A DNA stretch of 64,000 nucleotides from NCBI GenBank assembly GCA_963975425.1, contig CAXBGS010000002.1:620001-684000 (forward strand), given 5' to 3'. Both the position numbers and the translations under genes were made by a program. Below, piece after piece: positions 1 through 8,008 of this stretch (position 1 is the stretch's first letter; every line of letters starts with the position of its first letter). The notes beneath the pieces are model-generated. The model saw only the letters and a program-made list of their open reading frames with translations, made no database searches and was not told the DNA's origin. The DNA comes from CAXBGS01 sp963975425. GTDB lineage: Bacteria > Planctomycetota > Planctomycetia > Pirellulales > Pirellulaceae.

Positions 1-2110
1 TCACGACGTCGCCGACCGCGACGATGTCGTTGGGGTCTTTGACGAATGTGTCGGACAACTGCGAGATATGAATCAGTGCGTCTTGATGGACGCCGATATC
101 AATGAACGCGCCGAAGTGAGTGACGTTCGTGATCACGCCCTCCAACACCATCGCTTCTTTCAAGTCCGACATTTCGGTGACGTTGTCGTCGAACCGCACC
201 GCCTTGAATTCGCTCCGCGGATCGCGGCCCGGTTTTGCGAGTTCTGAAATGATGTCCACGATGGTGGGGATTCCAAACTTTTCATTCACAAAGTCATCAG
301 GACTCAGTTTCTGGCTAAGCGTTGCGTTGCCAACGAGCGATTTCAAATCGGTTCCCAACTTTTTTGCCATCCGAGTCACGACCTGGTAACTTTCAGGATG
401 CACAGCGGAATCATCCAGTGGTTCATCACCCCCGCGAATCCGCAGAAAACCGGCAGCCTGCTGGAAAGCTTTCTTGCCCAGCTTGGGAACCTTGGTTAAC
501 TGTGATCGATTGCAAAAACGTCCGTGGTTGTCTCGATAATCGACGATATTTTCGGCAATCTTTGGGCCGATGCCGGCGACGGCCGACAGCAGCGGCGCAC
601 TTGCCATGTTCAAGTCCACACCGACGTGATTGACACAGGATTCGACAACGCGGTTGAGGCACTTTCGCAGCAATGCTTGGTTCACGTCGTGTTGGTATTG
701 CCCCACGCCGATGGACTTGGGATCCGTCTTGACCAGTTCGGCTAGCGGGTCTTGCAATCGACGTGCGATGCTGATCGCGCCGCGAACGGTAATGTCCAAA
801 TCAGGAAACTCTTTACCCGCCAATTCGCTGGCCGAATAGATCGAGGCGCCCGATTCACTGACCATGACCTTGGTCACATCCAATTGGTGCTCGCGGATCA
901 AGTCGCCAACAAACGCATCGGTTTCGCGCGACGCCGTACCGTTTCCGATTGCGATCAAATCCACCTCGTGCTTTTGGATCAACGCCAGCAGCGCGCGACC
1001 GGCCGCAGCAATATCGCTTTTCGGCGGCGTCGGATAGATGGTCGTGTTGGTCACAAACTTGCCGGTCCCATCGATCACCGCAACTTTGCATCCGGTGCGA
1101 AAACCAGGATCGATTCCGATGGTGACGCGTGGCCCCGCAGGCGCCGCCATCAGCAATTCACGCAGGTTCTTTGCAAAGACACCAATCGCCTCTTCGTCGG
1201 CCTTTTCTTTTAATTGATGGATCACGGTCGATTCCGTTGCCGGCATCAACAACCTGGTATAGCAGTCTTCGACCGCCGACAACAACTCTTGATGGAACTC
1301 GAACTGTGGGTTCGATGCAAAGCGTGGTTTCAGCTGACGCAGTGCCGCATCGTCATCGAGTTGCAGCCCGATCCGCAGGATTCCTTCGGACTGGCCGCGC
1401 AACATCGCCAACAAGCGGTGTCCGGGGATGCGACTGACCGATTCCTGCCGATCGATATATTGTTCGAACTTTGCGGCCTCGTCTTTTTTGCCGCGTTTGA
1501 CGGCCGAAGTGATCTGGCCTTCTTTCATCGCCTGCCGTGTCATCCAGGTGCGAGTATCGGCGTCTTCGGACCACTGCTCGGCAACAATGTCCAATGCACC
1601 CTGCAAGGCAGATTGCGCATCCGGCACTTCTTTTTCGAGATTGACAAACGCCTTTAGCGTTTCGCCTTTCGACTTGCCAAGCGGCTGTTGTGCCAGCATC
1701 AGGTCCGCAAGCGGTTGCAGTCCGCGCTCACGCGCAATCGTCCCGCGTGTCCGACGCTTTGGCTTGAAAGGCAAATAGATCGCTTCGAGCGTCTGCAAAT
1801 CGACACAGCCGATAATCCGTTGGCGCAGCTCGTCGGTAAGCAAGTTTTGCTGGTCGATCGATTTCAGGACCGTCGTCTTTCGCGCAGCCAGCGCTGTTGC
1901 TTTTTCGAACGCGTCCTCGATCGCGCGCAGAGCGACTTCATCCAATGCCCCGGTCGCCTCTTTGCGGTACCTCGCAATAAATGGAATCGTGTTGCCGTCA
2001 TCCAATAGTTCGATGGCCGCGGCCACGTTTTTTAACGGCAGCCCGAGTTCGCGGGCAATCGCTTCTTTGGTAGCGGCCAGATCAAGTTCGTGAGTCGGCG
2101 TGGGGGCCAT
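1..2110 (-). CDS. tex: Tex-family transcription accessory / RNA-binding protein (3'-truncated by window edge)
   Basis: ATG at 2110 opens a frame that stays open for 703 codons and leaves the window at base 1, inside the C-terminal S1 domain. The N-terminal region has the family motif GNTIPFIARYRKEATG at residues 39-54. A YqgF-like core containing GIDPGFRTGC lies near residue 328, a helix-hairpin-helix stretch with AVAGIGPKIAENI near residue 505, and an S1 fold beginning VITNVTHFGAFIDIGV near residue 655. Known Tex proteins are about 720-780 aa, so only the end of the S1 domain is missing. Tex binds nucleic acid and is linked to transcription and RNA metabolism in the cytoplasm. No operon partner is visible; the next upstream gene starts 750 bases away on the same strand. 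Confidence 0.95.
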   Translation of the reverse strand, partial: MAPTPTHELDLAATKEAIARELGLPLKNVAAAIELLDDGNTIPFIARYRKEATGALDEVALRAIEDAFEKATALAARKTTVLKSIDQQNLLTDELRQRIIGCVDLQTLEAIYLPFKPKRRTRGTIARERGLQPLADLMLAQQPLGKSKGETLKAFVNLEKEVPDAQSALQGALDIVAEQWSEDADTRTWMTRQAMKEGQITSAVKRGKKDEAAKFEQYIDRQESVSRIPGHRLLAMLRGQSEGILRIGLQLDDDAALRQLKPRFASNPQFEFHQELLSAVEDCYTRLLMPATESTVIHQLKEKADEEAIGVFAKNLRELLMAAPAGPRVTIGIDPGFRTGCKVAVIDGTGKFVTNTTIYPTPPKSDIAAAGRALLALIQKHEVDLIAIGNGTASRETDAFVGDLIREHQLDVTKVMVSESGASIYSASELAGKEFPDLDITVRGAISIARRLQDPLAELVKTDPKSIGVGQYQHDVNQALLRKCLNRVVESCVNHVGVDLNMASAPLLSAVAGIGPKIAENIVDYRDNHGRFCNRSQLTKVPKLGKKAFQQAAGFLRIRGGDEPLDDSAVHPESYQVVTRMAKKLGTDLKSLVGNATLSQKLSPDDFVNEKFGIPTIVDIISELAKPGRDPRSEFKAVRFDDNVTEMSDLKEAMVLEGVITNVTHFGAFIDIGVHQDALIHISQLSDTFVKDPNDIVAVGDVV

Positions 2111-2330
2111 GTCGATTCGTGATTGCTAATGAAAGTTGTCTGGAATCCGTCCCCGCGGCAAAATGCCAGAACCAATGGGACATGCCAGAGTATGCGGGGC
2201 GAAGCATAATAGTGTTTTCGCCGGCCGATCACTACTTGTCGACTTTTGAGAAATCATCGATCGAAGACATTGGCCTGGGCATCATGACATCACAGCGCGA
2301 AACTTTGCTTTCGCGGTCACGAAACTTGAC

Positions 2331-2370
2331 TTCACAACCAGCATCATGATTTCGCAACCAGCGCCTTGGC
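2331..2370. repeat. 20-bp tandem duplication spanning the stop of the M41-like gene
   Basis: Two adjacent 20-base units (2331-2350 and 2351-2370) share TTC(A/G)CAACCAGC and differ in the second half. The junction lies next to the TGA stop (2344-2346) of the peptidase gene, so one copy is coding and the other mostly downstream. Confidence 0.5.
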
Positions 2371-2868
2371 CTGCTCAAAGAAATGACGAACGGCGCGGCC
2401 GGTAACCGTCGTCTTCACCATCAGCTCGTCGGCGATCAGCTGGATCGCTTTGGCATGCGACGGATCGTTCAAGATATGCTCGGTTTTGTCGAGCAAACGT
2501 CGTTGAATTTTTTGAAGCTGCGGGGCGCTGCCAGCACGAGACTGCAGCAGCCTTGCCACCGCGAGCAAATCTTGGTTTGCACCTCGCGGGCAATACCGGC
2601 CGGTGCAATGAGCTTCCGCGACCATACCCGCCAAGTAAATCAACGCTTCATCCTCCAGCGGATCGTGTGAGGTCTTACGACGGCCTTTTTGCAGTTCGCA
2701 TGCGCCTAAGCGAACACCAAACGCCATGCGGCCGCGAGCAATGGTGACCTTTTGAATCGGTCGACCGACGGACACTGCCATCACCGCATGGCCGGCTTCG
2801 TGATACGCCGTCGCCGTCAGCTCGGCGCTGTCCATCGCGGCGTCTTTTTTTAAAGGTGGCTCGCTCAT
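2344..2868 (-). CDS. Stand-alone M41 (FtsH-type) metallopeptidase domain protein
   Basis: A 174-aa protein from ATG 2868; an in-frame GTG at 2895 is the alternative start. It carries the zinc-peptidase motif HEAGH at residues 23-27. About 70 residues later GANQDL places an Asp at residue 100, which fits the third zinc ligand of FtsH. The spacing and flanking sequence (AYHEAGHAV; YLAGMVAEAHCTG) resemble the M41 half of FtsH. There is no AAA+ ATPase domain and no transmembrane segment, so it is either a small soluble M41-like protease or a regulator. Full FtsH is about 600-700 aa. The catalytic motif is intact. Substrate and partner are unknown. Confidence 0.8.
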   Translation of the reverse strand: MSEPPLKKDAAMDSAELTATAYHEAGHAVMAVSVGRPIQKVTIARGRMAFGVRLGACELQKGRRKTSHDPLEDEALIYLAGMVAEAHCTGRYCPRGANQDLLAVARLLQSRAGSAPQLQKIQRRLLDKTEHILNDPSHAKAIQLIADELMVKTTVTGRAVRHFFEQAKALVAKS

Positions 2869-3060
2869 GCGGTCCCAAGAACGTGGTGTTGTCACCAGAT
2901 GCGAAGAGCAAAACCGGACCGCGATCGATCTCTGATTGTCTTCGTTTCAATGGTTGCATCTCGCTGGTTTCGCCGCATGCCAGCGAGAAACCAATGCGGC
3001 TAGGGTCGTCGCGGTACCGACCTGCGTGACGGTGCAGCCGCCTGCCTAACATCCGTCTGC

Positions 3061-4149
3061 TTATGTATCAACGCTCATGCCACTCGCGCGCAAGATCGTT
3101 TCGTGGGCGGCCAAATCGTGTTCATGCGAAAACTGAAATTCTTTCTCGCCTCGAATGACGGCGGCCAAGTCCAGCAAATCGCCATCGTAACGTCCGCGCC
3201 GCGGTGGCATTTCGGGCTGGTGAACACCACGTTTGTATGGCCCGCTGTTCTGGTCAAGCGACAGTACGACGCTAGGTGGCTCGAGCGGTCGAATTTCAGC
3301 GACACCCTCGGTTCCCACGACCGTGAATTGCCGGCGCCGTTGGCCATAGGGTTCGACAACGCTTGATCGTATCGTTGCAGTCGCTCGAGGGTATTCGCAC
3401 ATGACGATCATGTTGTCGGCCAAATCGTCATCCAGCGTATTCCGGATAAACGGTATCGTCTTCGTCGGCTTGCCAAGCATCCAAACCAGTGCGTCGACCA
3501 AATGGCAACCCAATTCGTACATCGTCCCGCCGGGAAGCTTACGAAGAACGTCGCGCGATTCCTGATCGACTTTCTTGCTCATCACCCCATGAATTTCGAA
3601 AACATCGCCGAGCCAACCTTTGGTGATCGCATCATGAGTGAGCTGAAACGCCGGGTTGTAGCGGAACATGTATCCCATCTGCACGCATCGGCCGGACTCG
3701 CTTGCCGCGGTATGCAGACGTCGCAGTGCGGCCAGTGATTCGCCCGCCGGCTTGTCCAAATGGATATGCATGCCGGCATCGACACACCGCTGTCCCGTGG
3801 GAACCAATTCCGGGATGTCCGTCTCGACCGTGACACACTGCAGCCCGTCGGTCCCTAGCAACTCGTCTTCTGTCATCCACGACACGCCGTCGTACGCTTT
3901 ATTTTTCGCGGCGGCAGCGCGAAGAACCGGATCGGGCTCGACCACGCCGACAAGCTCGTATGTTTGCGACAGTTCGCGCACGGTGGCAAGCTTGCCGGCG
4001 GCATGACTGTGCGCGGTTCCGATCTGCCCCACGCGAATGCGTTGGCCCGCCTGCGCATGCGCCACATGGGGATGCAACATCGCCGCCGCAGCCAACGTAC
4101 TGGTTGCGGAACCCTTCACAAAATTTCGTCGATTGATCAATTTGCTCAT
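3061..4149 (-). CDS. Tat-exported Gfo/Idh/MocA-family oxidoreductase
   Basis: A 362-aa protein whose N-terminus reads NRRNFVKGSATSTLAAAAM, a twin-arginine signal, with probable cleavage after AHA near residue 32. A Rossmann nucleotide-binding segment follows (RVGQIGTAHSHA), and the family dinucleotide/substrate motif appears as HLDKPAG near residue 131 in place of the usual EKP. The C-terminal half (GGTMYELGCHLVDALVWMLGKP) matches the substrate domain. The family uses NAD(P) to oxidise or reduce sugars and inositols. Tat-exported members are numerous in planctomycetes and are presumed periplasmic with pre-loaded cofactor. It is monocistronic by position. The substrate cannot be inferred. Confidence 0.9.
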   Translation of the reverse strand: MSKLINRRNFVKGSATSTLAAAAMLHPHVAHAQAGQRIRVGQIGTAHSHAAGKLATVRELSQTYELVGVVEPDPVLRAAAAKNKAYDGVSWMTEDELLGTDGLQCVTVETDIPELVPTGQRCVDAGMHIHLDKPAGESLAALRRLHTAASESGRCVQMGYMFRYNPAFQLTHDAITKGWLGDVFEIHGVMSKKVDQESRDVLRKLPGGTMYELGCHLVDALVWMLGKPTKTIPFIRNTLDDDLADNMIVMCEYPRATATIRSSVVEPYGQRRRQFTVVGTEGVAEIRPLEPPSVVLSLDQNSGPYKRGVHQPEMPPRRGRYDGDLLDLAAVIRGEKEFQFSHEHDLAAHETILRASGMSVDT

Positions 4150-4210
4150 AGCTCACCATCTTAGGTAGCAAGCGAAGCCGATGCGACCACGTGGTCGATG
4201 CCGGGGTGCA

Positions 4211-4272
4211 GAACACGAGGCCGTTGCGCAGTAAAGAACACGTGGCTACTGCGCGGTGAAGAACACGTGGCT
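4211..4272. repeat. 25-bp tandem repeat, 2.5 copies
   Basis: Units start at 4211, 4236 and 4261. Each begins GAACACG(A/T)GGC and the first two share a TGCGC core. It lies between the oxidoreductase gene and rnpA. Confidence 0.7.
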
Positions 4273-4386
4273 GACAACGCCCCAGCACCGAATCCGTCCT
4301 AGCGTTACCAGGTGCCCGGCAAAGTGCGGTGGTTGCCGGCGGTTCATGCATCCAGCTCATTTACCGGGCGTACATCCAGGATGACG

Positions 4387-4440
4387 GCAACGAACAGCTC
4401 GTCTGCAACGTACAGCTCGGCTGCAACATACAGGCCAGCC
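4387..4440. repeat. 18-bp tandem repeat, 3 degenerate copies
   Basis: Units at 4387-4404, 4405-4422 and 4423-4440 share GCAAC(G/A)(A/T)ACAG followed by a variable end. The array stops five bases before the 3' end of rnpA (minus strand). Confidence 0.65.
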
Positions 4441-4444
4441 TTGA

Positions 4445-4804
4445 CTACTGGGGCTTGGCCATGCGCTTGGCAGCTTTTTTTGCGAGATAAGGGACCGATT
4501 TTCGGATGGCGGCCCACGATGGCGAGGCGCCTTTCTTGGGGCGGACGACAAAAGAGTATCCGCTAGGAATGGATTCCTGCTGGGTCCGAAACGACTCTCG
4601 CACCAACCGTTTCCAGCGGTTTCTCGCGACTGCGTTTCCCGTTTTCTTCGGGATCGTGATGCCGATACGCGACGGCTGACCGTTTTCCAACGCAGTCGCA
4701 AATAGCACCAAGACACCATCGGCGACACAAGTCCCACGACGCAGGATGCTGGTGAACTCACGACTATGCTGAACGCGGCGCGTCTTAGGGAAAGATTTCG
4801 TCAC
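4445..4804 (-). CDS. rnpA: Ribonuclease P protein component
   Basis: From GTG 4804 the product is 119 aa, beginning TKSFPKTRRVQHSREFTSIL, the usual N-terminus of RnpA. An ATG at 4909 gives a longer frame, but its first 35 residues look unlike the family. The RNA-binding signature ARNRWKRLVRESFR covers residues 60-73 with the RNR core at 61-63. RnpA binds the RNase P RNA and helps it cleave tRNA 5' leaders. rpmH, which normally lies just upstream, is absent: no L34-like peptide can be read between 4805 and 5249. No yidD or yidC gene follows either. A tandem repeat abuts the 3' end. Confidence 0.95.
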   Translation of the reverse strand: MTKSFPKTRRVQHSREFTSILRRGTCVADGVLVLFATALENGQPSRIGITIPKKTGNAVARNRWKRLVRESFRTQQESIPSGYSFVVRPKKGASPSWAAIRKSVPYLAKKAAKRMAKPQ

Positions 4805-4932
4805 GAGCCAATGATATGTGAAAAACAGGCGGTCCGACGAAACTGCACCTCTACTTCGAATATTTCGAAGCACTTTGCACAACACAATCGCGGGACCCGA
4901 GAGAAACACCCGAACGCATCATTTCCTGACGC

Positions 4933-4958
4933 GTCGTTGATCAGAGTCGTTGATTAGA
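4933..4958. repeat. 13-bp tandem duplication
   Basis: GTCGTTGAT(C/T)AGA occurs twice back to back (4933-4945, 4946-4958), followed by a partial third start GTCGAG. Confidence 0.6.
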
Positions 4959-5126
4959 GTCGAGCAGACGGGGTCGGCCAAGCTCTCGTTGCAACGGTAA
5001 CCAAGCCCACGATTCACGCAGCTCTCGCCGCGTTCTCTCGCTGCCAGTACACCACAGAACCGATTGCGTCCGCGCCGTTTGCGTCAACAATCGGCGAAAA
5101 TAAAATCGCGTGATCAGCTTGGCAGA

Positions 5127-5150
5127 GCGACCGGCATTTACGTCGGTCGC
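5127..5150. other. Stem-loop (7-bp perfect stem)
   Basis: GCGACCG (5127-5133) pairs with CGGTCGC (5144-5150) over a 10-base loop. There is no T-tract on either side, so it is not a canonical terminator. It lies downstream of the PEP-CTERM gene on the minus strand. Confidence 0.45.
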
Positions 5151-5249
5151 GACATTTGCACTGCCGCAACGAGTCATGCGTGTCCCGACAGACTCAATGG
5201 CCTCTCGTTCAAGGCACGCGCAGAGAACGCCTAAACGGCGACCGATGGA

Positions 5250-5927
5250 TTAGACGGCTTGTCGCTGACGACGACTACGGCCAGCGATCAATCCGAGAGA
5301 CACACAAGCGAAAATTGCCAACGACCCGGGCTCTGGAACCACACCAAGCGAATCGTCGACGATGGTTAGTCGCAGGTAATCGATCTGAAAGCTTCCACTT
5401 CCACTCCTTTCGACGAGGTTGGTTCCACTGAGGGACACGCTTCCATCGGCAAGCAAGGGGAAGAATGCTGGGGGGAGAGCAATGGTCTGCGTTTCGATTG
5501 CATTGTTAGTTCCACCAAATTCGAAACCGTTATTCGCGGTGAACTGAGTGAAAAAAGACGCAGGAACGGTCATTCCGTCGAGGACGATCTGATTTACTCC
5601 ATCGACCGGTGGAGGATTCGTGTCCCACGCGCCCGCACTCATTGTTAGCGATGCCGAGACAATCGATCCACCAACCACGAACGGATCAAAACTACCAACG
5701 GGCTCAAATGCTGGCGCGATAAAAGCGCCACCGATTAAGCGAACGTCAGTCCCAGGTGCGTCGCCAACAGCATTACTAAACGCGGGATCCAGCGTCGCCA
5801 CGGCACCGATTCCGAATCCGTCCTCGTCTCCATAGTCTGCGACGATGACACCTGCGTGCGCGAATGAACAAAGCACGACTGCGATAACTGGAATGGGAAC
5901 GAATTTTCGTATCAAGCTGCGCATCAT
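5250..5927 (-). CDS. Small PEP-CTERM anchored exported protein
   Basis: The frame is open from 6182, but the signal peptide starts at the tandem ATGs 5927/5924: MMRSLIRKFVPIPVIAVVL, then CSFAHA. This gives 225 aa. The mature part is rich in beta-strand-type sequence (Gly, Ser, Val) with no catalytic motif. The C-terminus has VPEPGSLAIF, a hydrophobic stretch and an Arg-rich end (GRSRRQRQAV), the PEP-CTERM tripartite sorting signal recognised by exosortases. It is probably a cell-envelope or extracellular matrix protein. Upstream residues in the longer frame (VAVENCDSGEFRRYS) look like leader DNA. No neighbouring exosortase gene is seen. Confidence 0.8.
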   Translation of the reverse strand: MMRSLIRKFVPIPVIAVVLCSFAHAGVIVADYGDEDGFGIGAVATLDPAFSNAVGDAPGTDVRLIGGAFIAPAFEPVGSFDPFVVGGSIVSASLTMSAGAWDTNPPPVDGVNQIVLDGMTVPASFFTQFTANNGFEFGGTNNAIETQTIALPPAFFPLLADGSVSLSGTNLVERSGSGSFQIDYLRLTIVDDSLGVVPEPGSLAIFACVSLGLIAGRSRRQRQAV

Positions 5928-6438
5928 CAATTCTGCTATCTCGGCGATCTGGAAGTTGCGTTTGGCGGGGCGTCGCACCCCGCAATTTGAGACACTCAAG
6001 ACTTTTCTAACGATGCGCGAGTTGCAACCATCAACTAAAGAATATCGCCTAAATTCGCCAGAATCGCAATTTTCCACTGCGACCAGATCTTGAGCGGGCT
6101 CCTCCTCTGCGTGGCTAGAGTGTTCGATGACTGCAACTGCGAGAAAATGGCCAGTTAGGAATATGGTCCAGCGAGTCGCCAACTGATCAAGTAAGAATGT
6201 CGTTTGAGACTCAGCTCAGCGTCACGAACACGCACGCGAGGATGGCTTTGTGGCATATAACCGGCGTGCCGAGTCGCGATTGCCAGTGACGCCAATAATG
6301 TGTCCGAACGCGCCGCCATGAATGATCCGCACTGCGTGACTCGCAACTTTGCTGCGCGATTCGGATGGTCCGATCAAAACGGGCGTGATCTAAATTGCTC
6401 GCCCATCGCACTTACACAAACTGTCACGCCGCAAGATT
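5928..6438. other. Intergenic region, no gene recognised
   Basis: 511 bases between two minus-strand genes. Short frames exist on both strands, but none shows a signal, motif or convincing start. It presumably holds the promoter of the PEP-CTERM gene; no clear -35/-10 pair stands out. Confidence 0.5.
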
Positions 6439-7095
6439 CTAGCGGGCCAGTTCGGTCTTGATTTTTCGCGATGCAATAAGCAGCTGAACTGCGTCGTAGG
6501 CAGCGTGGGCAGCGATCGGGACCAGCAGGTTTCCCGTATAGATCAACAGTGCGCCGAAGTACAAACCCATCAGCGCGGCCAGGAAGATGTACAGCTTGGT
6601 AATGGGATGAACCATTCCAAAAGCGATCGACGAGCCGACCAGTGCAATCCCCAATTCCAAATTACTGGGACTGCCGGCCATCCCGCTGGTGCCGCCAGCG
6701 AGCCAATACATCAACCATCCACGAAACAACAACTCTTCGCCGACTCCGGCACAGACGCTGATCAAGATCAACTCCACCGGACGCAGTTGCAACAACAACT
6801 GGATCATGCCGTCGTCACCCAGGCGGTCCAGTCGGCGAATCGCTTCGAGCGGGATGCGGCGAACGAGTTCGATAAAGATGAGCAGCGGAATGGCGGCCAA
6901 GCATCCGTACAGAATCCCCATGCCGATGGGCTTTGCGTTTTCGACCACCAAGTCCGGAACCATCGCGCGGGCATCGGGCCCGATCATCCATCCGACCAAC
7001 AACGCCAACAATCCGAGACTGGATTCGAACAAGACGGCAGTCAGAAACACGTCGTCAGGCGTTTGCTCGGGCGTTTCGTTAATTTCGTCCGACAA
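6439..7095 (-). CDS. CPBP-family (Rce1/CAAX-like) intramembrane metalloprotease
   Basis: A 218-aa polytopic membrane protein, probably starting at TTG 7095; an in-frame GTG at 7050 is the alternative. It holds all three conserved CPBP motifs: EELLFR at residues 120-125 (EExxxR), FGMVH at 159-163 (FxxxH) and HAAYD at 197-201 (HxxxD/N). These residues coordinate the catalytic zinc in Rce1 relatives. Hydrophobic segments lie near residues 18-38, 58-78, 108-118, 150-185 and 188-205. Bacterial members act in protein processing or bacteriocin self-immunity. Neighbours give no clue to the substrate. Confidence 0.9.
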   Translation of the reverse strand: MSDEINETPEQTPDDVFLTAVLFESSLGLLALLVGWMIGPDARAMVPDLVVENAKPIGMGILYGCLAAIPLLIFIELVRRIPLEAIRRLDRLGDDGMIQLLLQLRPVELILISVCAGVGEELLFRGWLMYWLAGGTSGMAGSPSNLELGIALVGSSIAFGMVHPITKLYIFLAALMGLYFGALLIYTGNLLVPIAAHAAYDAVQLLIASRKIKTELAR

Positions 7096-7130
7096 TGCAG
7101 GGCCTAGTCTGTGGAGTCTGTTCGATGGAT

Positions 7131-7325
7131 TCAGTTCGGGACCGCCTGTTCGGCAGAAATCGCTACCGAGCCGAGCTGGTTTGGTGATTGTGACACTTCG
7201 GTCGATGAACTCACAGGTGAGGAAGGCCCGGAAACGGCTGATTTATGATCCGAACCAGGGATAACGCTGACGCGTGTGCAACCGAGAAAAAACACCAACG
7301 CGGTCCGCCCCGGCGATCCAAACAC
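7131..7325 (-). CDS. Possible small lipoprotein upstream of the CPBP protease
   Basis: A 64-codon frame from GTG 7325 ending 35 bases before the CPBP start. It reads FGSPGRTALVFFLGC, a short hydrophobic run ending in a lipobox-like LGC, followed by a Ser/Pro-rich hydrophilic tail. There is no ribosome-binding site of note, and the signal peptide is unusually short. The frame may be fortuitous; it is listed because position and composition fit a small lipoprotein co-transcribed with the protease. Confidence 0.25.
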   Translation of the reverse strand: MFGSPGRTALVFFLGCTRVSVIPGSDHKSAVSGPSSPVSSSTEVSQSPNQLGSVAISAEQAVPN

Positions 7326-7354
7326 GCGGCAATCGATCGTCGACCGTTCTAACT

Positions 7355-7402
7355 AGCCTGCACCTGAGACCTCAAACCAGCCTGCACCTGACACCCACAG
7401 TA
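7355..7402. repeat. 24-bp tandem duplication
   Basis: AGCCTGCACCTGA(G/C)AC begins both 24-base units (7355-7378 and 7379-7402); the 3' portions have diverged. Confidence 0.65.
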
Positions 7403-7585
7403 TCCTCAGCGAGCAAGTACAGCGAACGAAAGCCACGGGAGCGGAACGCCGGATGCCTGATCCCGCGAGAGCAACAGAATCGAACCGCAAAACACTGAAC
7501 CCGGAGCTACAACGCTGGCTTGAGGCAACATCGAAAACATGAGGTCTGGCTTTCGGATGGCTCGCGATGACCCTAAATTACAGAG

Positions 7586-8008
7586 ATGAGCGAAAGCCCC
7601 ACTCCAAACGCTGCCAGCGACGAACCGAGCCCGATCCACGAAAGTGACTCGGTGATGCACGGTGACTGTGGCGACTTGACGGATCCAACGAACGAGCTTG
7701 CAGGTTCTTTCGCGGGCCGATCGCCGGGAGAACTCGATGACGAACAGATGGCACGGATTGCCAAGGCGATTGCCGACCCACAGCGTTTTGCGATTCTTTG
7801 CAGCATCTCAAAGCAAGACGAAATGCCCTGCAAGACGCTCGTTTCTGAGCTGCCGATCACCCAGGCGACCATCTCGCATCACCTCAAAGAACTCGTGGCG
7901 GCTGGCCTGATCCGTTCGCGGCGCCAGGGCCAGATGGCGATTTTGTCTTGCCGCCGCGACGTTTGCCGGGCCTACGTCGACATGCTGACTCGGCGATTGA
8001 CGCCGTGA
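7586..8008 (+). CDS. ArsR-family winged-helix transcriptional regulator
   Basis: 140 aa. The first 50 residues are acidic, Ser/Pro-rich and probably disordered. The winged helix follows: ARIAKAIADPQRFAIL (56-71), then the recognition region PITQATISHHLKELVAAGLI (90-109) and a basic wing (RSRRQGQ). Family members repress their own operons and sense metals or other signals. No clear CxC metal site is present, although Cys residues sit at 72, 82, 122 and 127. Its TGA overlaps the GTG start of folK (GTGA at 8005-8008), so the two are translationally coupled. This is an odd pairing, because FolK is not a usual ArsR target. Confidence 0.9.
   Translation: MSESPTPNAASDEPSPIHESDSVMHGDCGDLTDPTNELAGSFAGRSPGELDDEQMARIAKAIADPQRFAILCSISKQDEMPCKTLVSELPITQATISHHLKELVAAGLIRSRRQGQMAILSCRRDVCRAYVDMLTRRLTP

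Larger units (their letters stand above)
4805..5249. other. Intergenic region between rnpA and the PEP-CTERM gene
   Basis: About 445 bases with no convincing gene. It holds a 13-bp duplication (4933-4958), a near-palindrome around 4855-4871 (TTCGAATATTTCGAA) and a stem-loop at 5127-5150. A 78-codon minus-strand frame at 4941-5177 has no recognisable composition. Confidence 0.6.
7096..7585. other. Divergent intergenic region between CPBP and arsR-like genes
   Basis: 490 bases holding the doubtful small lipoprotein frame, a 24-bp duplication (7355-7402), and the upstream region of the ArsR-type regulator. No clear operator palindrome was found. Confidence 0.45.

Noticed and set aside
4941..5177. 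78-codon minus-strand frame upstream of rnpA as a candidate rpmH
   Set aside because: The sequence shows none of the short, basic L34 pattern, and it runs through the 13-bp repeat and across the hairpin.
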